DNA of 64,000 bases from Catellatospora citrea (GTDB lineage Bacteria > Actinomycetota > Actinomycetes > Mycobacteriales > Micromonosporaceae). This document shows positions 8,562-16,510 of the stretch, one piece after another. Below the pieces are notes generated by a model. It was not told the origin of the DNA, did no database searches, and worked only from the letters and a program-made list of their open reading frames with translations. The stretch covers positions 6,696,001-6,760,000 of the forward strand of contig NZ_RAPR01000001.1 in the NCBI RefSeq assembly GCF_003610235.1. The letters run 5' to 3'. The stretch's first letter is position 1. Each line of letters starts with the position of its first letter. The position numbers and the translations under genes were made by a program.

Positions 8562-9233
8562 ATGTCGACTTTCTCCGTCTCGGACAGGTTCGCCATGGCC
8601 GACGAACTGTTTCTCATCGGCCACCACGAATACACCGGCAAGCGGCACGCGGGCGACGAGGTGTTCGGTCTCGGCCTGGCCGCCGCCGTGCTGATCGAGC
8701 TCGGCTGGCAGCGCGCGATCGCGCTGGAGGAGGGCGCGGTGCTGGTGCGCACCACGCCCACGTTCACCGGCGACCCGGTTCTCGACCACGTGCTCGGCAA
8801 GGTCGCCGCCCAGGAACCCGTCACCCACCCGGCCGCGTCGTGGATCGACTACCTGCGCGAAGACCTGTACCTGCTGGTCGCCGAACGGCTCAAGCGGCAG
8901 GCGGTGATCGAGGAGGTCCAGCGTGGCGTGCTCAGCCGGCAGAGCCGCCTGGTGGCGGTCAACCCGTTCACCGCGGCCCGGCCGCGTTCGCTGATGCTGG
9001 GCGTGCTGCGCGACCCGCCGGGCCGCCGCCAGCCGCCGGCCGACGCCCACTACGCCGTGCTGGCGGGGCTGGTCGCGGCGATGGAGATGTGGGAAGCGAT
9101 CCCCACGGTCGGGCCGGACGAGGCCGCGTACAACTCCGCGCTGCTGCTCGACCGGATGCACCCCGCCGAACAGGCGATCATCAAGGGCGTGTCGACGACG
9201 AAAGCGGCACTGGCCCGGCGGGTGCGCCGCTGA
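8562..9233 (+). CDS. second GPP34 (GOLPH3-like) family protein
   Basis: A 223-residue paralogue of the protein at 2166. It shares the N-terminal signature (MADELFLIGHHEYTGKRHAG) and the central region RLKRQAVIEEVQRGVLSRQS, where the family's beta-hairpin is expected. The C-terminal helix-rich part is clearly divergent. ATG 8562 begins MSTFSVSDRF; an internal Met at residue 12 is an alternative start. No signal peptide. Function in bacteria is not established. Confidence 0.8.
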   Translation: MSTFSVSDRFAMADELFLIGHHEYTGKRHAGDEVFGLGLAAAVLIELGWQRAIALEEGAVLVRTTPTFTGDPVLDHVLGKVAAQEPVTHPAASWIDYLREDLYLLVAERLKRQAVIEEVQRGVLSRQSRLVAVNPFTAARPRSLMLGVLRDPPGRRQPPADAHYAVLAGLVAAMEMWEAIPTVGPDEAAYNSALLLDRMHPAEQAIIKGVSTTKAALARRVRR

Positions 9234-9236
9234 CCG

Positions 9237-9911
9237 TCACGGGGCCAGGCAGCGCTCGGTGTCGTCGAGCCAGCCCAGGTACCACTCGCCGAAACTCGCC
9301 GGCAGGCCCTGCTCGTTCTCCTCGACGATCATGTCCGCCCAGTCGCAGCTGCCGTCGTACCAGACGGTGCCGCGGGCTGACCCGCTCACGACGAGCCAGT
9401 AGCGCCGGTTGCAGCCTTCGTGCACCAGGCAGATCGCGCCCGCGCTGAACTCCGGCCGGTCGACGATCTCCCACATCTGGTCCCGCCACCGCCCGGCCGC
9501 GTCGTCGAAGGCGGCCGGGTCGACGAAGTCCGCCTCCTGCGGTTCCTGCTCGTCGAGTGCGGCGAGCAGGTCCCCGTACGGCCGGTCGACCAGGAACGGC
9601 TGGCCCAGACGGGTGACGTCGGTCAGCTCGGCGCACTCGCCGTGCCACTGCCAGCCGCGGTCGGCGCGCCGGATCGTGTTGACCCCGCAGAACGGGCCCG
9701 CACCGCCCGCGCCGACCTCTGTCAGGAACCGCCGGTAGTCGTCGGGCAGCTCGACGCCGAGCCTCGCCTCCAGGTCCGCGAGATCGTCGGGGCCGAGTGC
9801 GGGCGCGAGCGTGAACCCGTGCGACTCCGCGCCGAACAATCGCTCGTGGCCGGGCCTGGCGCGCAGGCTTTCGACGCGCTCGCGCACGCCGGTCCAGTCA
9901 ACGCTGCCCAT
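9237..9911 (-). CDS. SMI1/KNR4 (SUKH) family protein
   Basis: A 224-residue protein with a typical SUKH core: LGPDDLADLEARLGVELPDD followed by YRRFLTEVGAGGAGP, then an acidic C-terminal half with W-rich strands. SUKH proteins are often immunity proteins of polymorphic toxin systems, though many are stand-alone with unknown roles. The start at 9911 follows a GGGGAG site in the leader. It converges with the GPP34 gene with only a few bases between their stops. No toxin gene adjoins it; the nearest toxin-like gene is the RHS gene more than 6 kb away. Confidence 0.8.
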   Translation of the reverse strand: MGSVDWTGVRERVESLRARPGHERLFGAESHGFTLAPALGPDDLADLEARLGVELPDDYRRFLTEVGAGGAGPFCGVNTIRRADRGWQWHGECAELTDVTRLGQPFLVDRPYGDLLAALDEQEPQEADFVDPAAFDDAAGRWRDQMWEIVDRPEFSAGAICLVHEGCNRRYWLVVSGSARGTVWYDGSCDWADMIVEENEQGLPASFGEWYLGWLDDTERCLAP

Positions 9912-10083
9912 CGCCGTCTCCCCAGGTCCGCCCGACGGGTGACAGCGTAGATCGCTCCGACACGGAGTCCACGCTGACCATGGCGGTTGCCGCACCGGCC
10001 ATCGACATATGGTGCTGATATATCGTAATGATCTTCGTTCGAAGTGGAACGGACGACTCTGGTGACGTGAGAGAGGCTGCCGT

Positions 10084-11136
10084 GTGAGTGCCCCTCCGCC
10101 GGTGCTGACCCGGCTCACCGGCCGCCTGGGCCGGATCACCCTCAACCGGCCACGGGCCATCAACGCGCTGACCACCGAGATGGTCACGATCATGCAGCAG
10201 GCCCTTGATCTGTGGGCCGCCTCCGACCGCGTCCGGACGGTGCTGATCACCGGCGCCGGTGAGCGTGGGCTGTGCGCCGGCGGCGACATCCGCGCGATCC
10301 ACGCCGACGCGGTGTCGGGCGGCAGCGCGTCACTGGACTTCTGGGCCCGCGAATACCGGCTCAACGCCACCATCGCCCGATACCGCAAACCGATCGTGGC
10401 CTGGATGGACGGCCTGGTCATGGGCGGCGGCATCGGCATCTCCGCACACGCCGGCATCCGGATCGTCACCGAACGCTCCCGGCTGTCGATGCCGGAGGTG
10501 GGCATCGGCTTCCACCCCGACATCGGCGGCAGCTGGCTGCTGTCGCACGCCCCCGGGCAGGTCGGCACACACCTGGCCCTGACCGGGACGTCGATCGGGG
10601 CCGCCGACGCCGTCCACGCCGGGCTCGCCGACCACTTCGTGCCCGCCGCGCGACTGCCACGGCTGGCCGGCGCGCTGGCCGGCGCCGACGCCGCCAGCGC
10701 CGTGGCCTCGCACGCGCTCGCCGTGCCGGAGGGCGAACTGGCCGCCGGCCGGGAATGGATCGACCGGTGCTACGCCGCCGACTCCGTGCCCGAGATCCTC
10801 GACCGGCTGCGCTCCGACCCTGCCCCGGCGGCGCGTGCGGCAGCCGCGGAGATCGCCGCCAAGTCACCGACCGCGCTGGTGGTCACCCTGCGCTCGCTGC
10901 GCACCGCAGCCGGGCTGCCGTCGCTGGAAGCCGCGCTGGAGCAGGAGTACCGGCTGTCGGCGGCCATGCTGAGATCGGCGGACTTCGCCGAAGGCGTACG
11001 CGCCCAGCTCATCGACAAGGACCGCAGCCCGCGCTGGAAGCCGGCCGACCTCGCCGGTGTCGACATCGACACGATCGCCGGCTACTTCGCTCCCACAGCC
11101 GACGACCTCGACCTGACCGCGACCGGACCCCGCTGA
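10084..11136 (+). CDS. enoyl-CoA hydratase/isomerase family, 3-hydroxyisobutyryl-CoA hydrolase-like
   Basis: A crotonase-fold enzyme of 350 residues. The long C-terminal part after the crotonase core is characteristic of the 3-hydroxyisobutyryl-CoA hydrolase branch (valine degradation) rather than simple hydratases of about 260 residues. Visible motifs are the oxyanion-hole segment GLCAGGDIRAI, the second loop GLVMGGGIGISAH, and MPEVGIGFHPDIGGSWLLS with the catalytic Glu/Asp. GTG 10084 lies behind a GAGAGAGG site. A decayed piece of its 3' end (matching 10866 onward) occurs again at 23717. Confidence 0.85.
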   Translation: MSAPPPVLTRLTGRLGRITLNRPRAINALTTEMVTIMQQALDLWAASDRVRTVLITGAGERGLCAGGDIRAIHADAVSGGSASLDFWAREYRLNATIARYRKPIVAWMDGLVMGGGIGISAHAGIRIVTERSRLSMPEVGIGFHPDIGGSWLLSHAPGQVGTHLALTGTSIGAADAVHAGLADHFVPAARLPRLAGALAGADAASAVASHALAVPEGELAAGREWIDRCYAADSVPEILDRLRSDPAPAARAAAAEIAAKSPTALVVTLRSLRTAAGLPSLEAALEQEYRLSAAMLRSADFAEGVRAQLIDKDRSPRWKPADLAGVDIDTIAGYFAPTADDLDLTATGPR

Positions 11137-11141
11137 CCTCG

Positions 11142-11600
11142 AACACGGGTTCAGGTAACCGCTGCCATCACGGCGTAGCGACGGTGGTCTGTCGGGAACG
11201 GCTTGCGCAGCCAGAAGGAAATAACAGCCCGCCCGTCTATAACAATTCGATTACAAGCGCCGGTCGGAGCGCTCCTGTTCAAGTGACAGGGCTCAAATCG
11301 GTGGTGATCGCTGAGCCTGATGGTCCCGGGTGGATGGTCGCCCGGCCGCCATCCGACATGATTTACGCAGGCCAAGTGCGCAAATGCGTGGCCTGTCACA
11401 TCCGTCCGCCGGCATTTGCTCAGATCAGAGGCATACCTGTGGGCGTCCCGGTCCGGTGATCTTCTATCGGGGAGTACGCGTGTCGCGTCGCCTTGTGAGC
11501 CTTGGCCGTTCGGCCAAGGTCGTTCGTTGCGCCGGCCGTTGTGGGGCCTGGCGCTACATCGTGGCAGCGCGGTTCCGACACCCACCGACAACGAGGTCGG
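11142..11600 (+). pseudogene. decayed copy of the leader and signal peptide of the gene at 24180
   Basis: This stretch aligns with 23799-24270. Shared blocks include the AAGCGCCGGTC region, the CAGATCAGAGGC block, and the TGATCTTCTATCGGGG leader just before GTG 11479. The start codon and first residues are intact (VSRRLVSLGR), but one T is missing in the GGCCGTTCGGCC run, throwing the signal peptide out of frame. An inserted A further on restores the frame. Downstream, a match to 24420 (GCGGTTCCGACAC) survives, implying an internal deletion. Non-functional as a gene; the promoter part could still be active. The rest of the gap to 11948 shows no convincing coding frame. Confidence 0.65.
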
Positions 11601-11948
11601 CGGCGGAGTCCGTCGACGCCCACGTGCGGGCGATGCTGGTCCACCCCCACCCGGCCGAGCGGCAGCGGTCGTGTGGCTGGTCGCCGAGGTGACCGGTCCC
11701 GCGACGGGTGCCGATGGCGGGCGCCGAACACGGCGTCGACCTGCTGGCCGCGCTCGCGAAGCTGTCTGTCGGCTGGCACCGCGTGGTCTCCCTGCAGCCA
11801 CTACTATGCCGGCCATGATCCAGTTACACCCGCGTGCCGGGGAGCCGTTCCCGATCGGGCAGAACACTGCCCTCTACCCCTTGAATGGTGCTGATGCGCC
11901 ATCCAATCCGTCACGGGCACGTCAGGGCGTCGCGGTGAAGGTGCTCGG

Positions 11949-14336
11949 ATGAGGCAGACACTGCTACGACTCTCCGTGATCATCGGTATGGTCGCGGTGA
12001 CAGGTGTGTGCAGGCCGGCGGCTTATGCTGGCCCAGCGCCCACGGCGGCGAAGCCCGCCCAGAGCGGCCCCGCTCAGCAGCGGTGGCTGAGCAGCCCGAG
12101 CAACCCCACAGGGCTCAACCCGACGGGATTCAACTCTCCTCTCGAGGTCGGGTTCGAAGACCCGTTCTCGGACCTTGACCCAGCGTGGCAGGCCGACTCA
12201 TGGGTGACGCCGATGGTGTCGGGCGGCCAGCTGCACCTGGCCGTGAACGCCGACGCCCCGCAGATCTACGGCGCGTTGTCGCGGTGGGTGGAGTTGGACG
12301 TCGACGCGTATCCGACGGTGCAGATCGCGGTTTCGAGTTCGCCCGGCTTGTGGGCACTGAAAGTCAACGATGGGACCCTGCCGGTCGATATCGAATTGCA
12401 AAGTGACACCGGTGACGTCGGGGTGCACTCCTACGACCTGAGGCAATCGACAGGCTGGCAAGGTGTCAAGCGATTCCGGCTGAGCATCTTCACCATCGGT
12501 CTCGACACCTCGTTGACCGTGGACGGCATCAGTCTCGACAGCAGGGCGATCGGGTTCGCGGACTGGTTCTCGGACCTTGAGCCGGCGTGGCAGGCCTCCT
12601 CATGGGTGACGCCGACGGTGTCGGACGGCCAGCTGCACCTGGCCGTGAATTCCGACGCCCCGCTGAATTACGGCGCGTTGTCGCGGTGGGTGGAGTTGGA
12701 CGTCGACAGGTATCCGACCGTGCAGATCGTGGTCTCGGGCTCGCCCGGCTTGTGGGCGCTCAAAGTCAACGATGGCAGTCTGCCGGTCGACATCGAATTG
12801 CAAGGTGACATCAGCAAGACCGGGGCATACTCCTACGACCTGAAGAATTTCACCGGCTGGCATGGAATCAAACGATTCGAGCTGAGGATCTTCGCCATCG
12901 GGATCGGTCAACCCGCCATCATCGACAGCATCCAGATCGGGCGGCAGCTCCCGTTCGTGCCAGGCTGCGAGGCCAACGCGCCGGGCGACTTCAACGGCGA
13001 CGGCGTGCGCGACATCGTCATCGCGGACCCGGAGGCGACCGTCGACGGGCTTTCGGGCGCCGGTGTGGTGCACATCGTGGACGGGGCGACCGGTGTGGTT
13101 CGCAACATCCACCAGAATCTGGCGGAGATCCCGTGGGACGCCAACCCGGGCGACAACTTCGGGCACGCGATCGCGGTCTTCGACGCGAACAGCGACGGTT
13201 GCGCTGACCTTGCGGTCGGTGTGCCGAACGAGGACGTCAACGGCGTCCCCGACTCCGGCCAGGTCGACCTGATCTTCGGTGCGCCGGGCGGTTTGGGATC
13301 CGGACCGCAGGCGGACACCTATATGCAGGGAAGCGGCGGACTTCCGGATTCCCCAGAGCCGACTGACCGGTTCGGCTATTCACTGGCGGCAGGTGTCACC
13401 GACACCGGAGAGCCGTATCTGATCGTCGGCGCCCCCGGCGACAACGTCATCGACGGTGACGATCACAGCGGTTCGATCATGTACCTGCGCAGTGGGGTGA
13501 AGGAGCGGTTCAGCCAGCCGTCGATCGGCCTGACGGCTGAACCTGACGATCGGACCGGTTTCGCGGTCGCGGCGAGCCCCCGGCACTTCGCGTTCTCCGC
13601 GCCGGGGGAGAACGTCAACGGGCGCGGCCAGTTCTCCGGGATGATCTGCGGTTTCCGGCACAACAGCGGCCCGGTCGCGCCGACATCCATCGGGTGCGTG
13701 CACCAGGACGGCCTCGCGCGAGCTGGTGACGAGTTCGGCAAGTCGTTGGCGATGGTGTCGTACTGGCCGTCAACCGACTCGTTGCTCGCCGTCGGGTCCC
13801 CTGGCCAGGATGTCGACGGCGTCGTGGACGCGGGGCAGGTAATCCAGCTCCGCGTGACCGACACCGCGATCACCGAGCCGATTCGCGTATCGCAGTCCAC
13901 GACCGGTGTCGCGGGCGAGGCCACGCCGGGTGCTCGGTTCGGGGAGAAGGTGCTGCTAGCCAACACCACTGCGACTGCGGCACCGTCGGCGCAAACCCTG
14001 CTGATCGCGGTGGGTGCACCGGGTGAGGACACCAGCGGCACGGGCATCGACACGGGTAACGTCCACGTGTTCGCCGCCGGCACGGCCACCCCGGAGTCCG
14101 ACACCCTGATCGAACGGACGGACGGCAAGCTACCCGGCTCACCAGCAGCGCGGGAACTGCTGGGATCCAGCATGGGCGCATCACCGAGCGAACTGTTCGT
14201 GGCCAGCCCGTACGTGAACCAGGGCGTGTGGGCGATCCGCTGGTCCGACCTCGCCACGGGCACGGCGACGCCGGCACGCAGCTGGGCCCCCAGTGCCGGG
14301 AGTACGGCCGTCGCGTTCGGCGCGCAGACCGGGTGA
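11949..14336 (+). CDS. secreted FG-GAP (integrin-alpha-like) repeat protein with duplicated N-terminal domain
   Basis: A 795-residue exported protein. Residues 1-27 form a signal peptide (VIIGMVAVTGVCRPAAYAG). Residues about 67-194 and 197-330 are two copies of the same beta-rich domain (each with WVTP-VSxGQLHLAVN, YGALSRWVELDVD, SPGLWALKVNDG). Residues 337-795 carry FG-GAP-type calcium-binding repeats (DFNGDGVRDIVIADP; DANSDGCADLAVGVP) forming a probable beta-propeller. The propeller half is closely related to that of the gene at 24180. No anchor is visible, so it is probably released or held non-covalently at the surface. Ligand unknown. Confidence 0.85.
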   Translation: MRQTLLRLSVIIGMVAVTGVCRPAAYAGPAPTAAKPAQSGPAQQRWLSSPSNPTGLNPTGFNSPLEVGFEDPFSDLDPAWQADSWVTPMVSGGQLHLAVNADAPQIYGALSRWVELDVDAYPTVQIAVSSSPGLWALKVNDGTLPVDIELQSDTGDVGVHSYDLRQSTGWQGVKRFRLSIFTIGLDTSLTVDGISLDSRAIGFADWFSDLEPAWQASSWVTPTVSDGQLHLAVNSDAPLNYGALSRWVELDVDRYPTVQIVVSGSPGLWALKVNDGSLPVDIELQGDISKTGAYSYDLKNFTGWHGIKRFELRIFAIGIGQPAIIDSIQIGRQLPFVPGCEANAPGDFNGDGVRDIVIADPEATVDGLSGAGVVHIVDGATGVVRNIHQNLAEIPWDANPGDNFGHAIAVFDANSDGCADLAVGVPNEDVNGVPDSGQVDLIFGAPGGLGSGPQADTYMQGSGGLPDSPEPTDRFGYSLAAGVTDTGEPYLIVGAPGDNVIDGDDHSGSIMYLRSGVKERFSQPSIGLTAEPDDRTGFAVAASPRHFAFSAPGENVNGRGQFSGMICGFRHNSGPVAPTSIGCVHQDGLARAGDEFGKSLAMVSYWPSTDSLLAVGSPGQDVDGVVDAGQVIQLRVTDTAITEPIRVSQSTTGVAGEATPGARFGEKVLLANTTATAAPSAQTLLIAVGAPGEDTSGTGIDTGNVHVFAAGTATPESDTLIERTDGKLPGSPAARELLGSSMGASPSELFVASPYVNQGVWAIRWSDLATGTATPARSWAPSAGSTAVAFGAQTG
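12170..12950 (+). repeat. tandem domain duplication inside the FG-GAP gene
   Basis: Two consecutive units (about 12170-12530 and 12573-12940) are near-identical over long runs at DNA level, for example GGCGCGTTGTCGCGGTGGGTGG in both, while the linkers differ. A recent in-frame tandem duplication. Confidence 0.8.
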
Positions 14337-14532
14337 CGGAGATGGCGCAACCAGGTCTCCATCAAGAAGGATGGGACCTTCGCTCCGGGCGAGTACCCGA
14401 CCGTGCACGGCGTTGAGATCGAACACCATTTGAGCGAGCTATCGAGGCACGGCCTGAACTTCCGAGATGGCCGTCCGTCATACGGCGGACTCGTCCGAGT
14501 TCCACCTTCGGGCGGGAATGATCTGAGGTGAT
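14337..14532 (+). pseudogene. coding-like tail after the FG-GAP stop
   Basis: Directly after the stop of the FG-GAP gene, the same frame continues without a start codon and reads as plausible protein (QVSIKKDGTFAPGEYPTVHG, then VEIEHHLSELSRHGLNFRDG) to a stop near 14531. It may be the remnant of another gene. I cannot identify it. Confidence 0.3.
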
Positions 14533-14608
14533 CGGCGGTCCGCACGCTTCGGCTGCGAGGCCGCCGACGGACGAATTTCAGAGTGAAGGATGCTTCACTC
14601 GCCAGAGC

Positions 14609-14644
14609 GGGGGTGGTGGTCAGGTAATTCTGGCCACCACCCCC
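14609..14644. terminator. GC-rich inverted repeat in the gap before bluB
   Basis: Arms 14609-14619 and 14634-14644 (11 bp, perfect) with a 14-base loop. Candidate terminator for the FG-GAP gene, although it lies 270 bases downstream. The surrounding gap (14533-14973) holds one 96-codon frame from GTG 14528 with fair codon use in its second half, too weak to call a gene. Confidence 0.5.
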
Positions 14645-14973
14645 GTCGTCATCGGCGGCGGGACTGCACAGTTGGGACGCCCACCGGTGGTCATCTGCCG
14701 GGACGGGCAGCGGGCGGAGTTCGGCGTCGACAACCTGCGCGGCGCGCCGGAGCTGTTCGCGGCCATCGCGTCCCGCGGTGGGAAAGCCCCGAGCGACGGT
14801 GACCGCAAGGGCCGATGACCTGCCCCGGCATCGCAACCGCCGTATGATCCCAGCAGCGTCTCGCGCGTGCCGTATGTGGCAGTGCGCGATTTCGAGAGCG
14901 CGGACTTGTCGAGGCAATCCCCCAGGCGGGCTGCGGACGTTCGACACTTGACCCGACAGGAAAGGGCGGACCG

Positions 14974-15672
14974 GTGACGACAGTTCGGCCGTCGTGCACG
15001 AACCGTTCGAGCGACGATGGGCGCTCGTCTGGAGGCTCCGGGTTGAGTTTGACGCAGGGGTTCGTCGACGAATTCGAAAGACTTCTGCAATGGCGGCGCG
15101 ACGTCCGCCACTTCGCGAGCGAGCCCATCAGCGACGAGCTGGTCGAGCACCTGCTCGATCTGGCATGCCTGGCCCCGTCTGTCGGCAACTCTCAGCCTTG
15201 GCGGTTCGTTTCTGTCGATGAGGCCCGGCACCGCAGTGCGGTTGTCGCGAATTTCTCCGCTGCCAACGCCCATGCCTTGCAGGGCTACGAAGGCGAGCGG
15301 GCCGAACGCTATGCGAACCTGAAGCTCGCGGGATTGGGCGAGGCCCCGCGCCAGTTCGCGGTGTTCTGTGATGAGGACACGAGCCAGGGGCATGGCCTGG
15401 GCAGCAGGACGATGCCGGAGATGCTCCGGTACTCGACCGCTCTCGCCGTGCACACGTTGTGGCTGGCAGCGCGGGCGCATGACATCGGTGTCGGCTGGGT
15501 GTCGATCATCGATCCGGAGCGGATGGCCGACGACCTGGACGTACCGAGGCGTTGGAAGCTCGTGGCGTATCTGTGCCTCGGTCGGTCCTTGGACGAGTCC
15601 ACGGTTCCCGAGTTGGAACGAGTCGGCTGGCAGGCGCGCAGCAGCGCTTGTCGACAGGTGATCTACCGGTAG
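14974..15672 (+). CDS. bluB: 5,6-dimethylbenzimidazole synthase, nitroreductase fold
   Basis: BluB cleaves reduced FMN with O2 to make 5,6-dimethylbenzimidazole, the lower ligand of cobalamin. The 232-residue product shows the BluB signatures: RRDVRHF near the start (FMN phosphate contacts), LAPSVGNSQPWRFV, LQGYEGERAERYANLKLAGL, EMLRYSTALAVHTLWLAARA, IGVGWVSIIDPERM and a terminal VPELERVGWQ. GTG 14974 is supported by an AAAGGG site; the first 25 residues are longer than in most homologues, so GTG/TTG starts near 15043 are possible. No cobalamin genes adjoin it, and I see no cobalamin riboswitch upstream. Confidence 0.9.
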   Translation: MTTVRPSCTNRSSDDGRSSGGSGLSLTQGFVDEFERLLQWRRDVRHFASEPISDELVEHLLDLACLAPSVGNSQPWRFVSVDEARHRSAVVANFSAANAHALQGYEGERAERYANLKLAGLGEAPRQFAVFCDEDTSQGHGLGSRTMPEMLRYSTALAVHTLWLAARAHDIGVGWVSIIDPERMADDLDVPRRWKLVAYLCLGRSLDESTVPELERVGWQARSSACRQVIYR

Positions 15673-16510
15673 CGGGAAAGGCGCGATCGCTCGCGTGTCG
15701 CTGACGGGTGGGGTGCCGGGATGCCTCTTGGTCTGGACCGTGTGGTGTCGGCCCTGGACGCCCTGTTCGCGCTGGACGTGGCCGGCAGCTGACCTGCTGG
15801 TTCGCCTAGAACTTCGACACCGCCGTTCAGCCGCTGCGCGAACCGCGCTGGTGGCGGTGAACGCGACCCGCCAGGGCCTGAGCGCGCGCAACCCGGTGCG
15901 TAGAAAGCCGCTGCCGTGTCAGGGGGGCGAGCCGCTGGGCCGGGAAGGTGTTCGATGTCGAGGTTCGAGGCAGCTCCGAACGTTGAGATCTCTTTGCTGG
16001 CAACGTGACCGTGTGTGACCCGTCTTCGTGGTGGAACGTCGGAATGACCGGCATCGCATCGATTTGGTAACGACGGCTCGCCGAGGGCGGACGGCGAGGC
16101 AGTGATCGCGATCAACTGAAGGCCCACCACTGAAAGTGATCTTCGCTGGTGGCGGGTTCGGTGCAAGCGGTGGATGTCGTTTTCCCTGGTGGAGACACCA
16201 TTGCGAACTAAGTCGGCATCCTATTTCGGGTGATTGCGCGGTGTGCCGACTCCCCCTAAGGTCCGGGCCGTTCATGTCTACCGGGGGAGTATGCGTGTCA
16301 CGTCGCCTTGTCGGCCTCGGCCGTCGCGGTCGAGGCTGTTTGTCGCGTTGGCCCGCGAAGGGTCGGCGATTGCGTCAGCTGAACCCTTCATCGCCGGAGC
16401 TGTGAACGCGTTTTCGCCAGACCCCGGCGATCCGCGCAGACCGCACCTGGGCGGCTCCACGATCGCTGGCCTCACCCCCACCCGTATTGATCATTGGCGG
16501 TAAGCGACAC
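15673..16510. other. gene-poor gap containing a third decayed leader/signal-peptide copy
   Basis: No frame in this 838-base stretch looks like an intact gene. At 16255-16360 the sequence resembles the leader of the gene at 24180: CGGGGGAGTA(T/C)GCG, then GTG 16292 followed by VSRRLVGLGR. After about 12 codons the copy loses its hydrophobic core and ends at a stop. The remainder is of ordinary composition without recognisable features. Confidence 0.5.

Noticed and set aside
8434..8694. An 86-codon frame overlapping the start of the second GPP34 gene
   Set aside because: Out of frame with the clear GPP34 signature, Ser/Pro-rich product, no ribosome site.
14820..14973. Possible cobalamin riboswitch before bluB
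   Set aside because: I looked for the B12-box consensus and supporting stems; only a short GTGGCAGTG resemblance in the wrong context is present.
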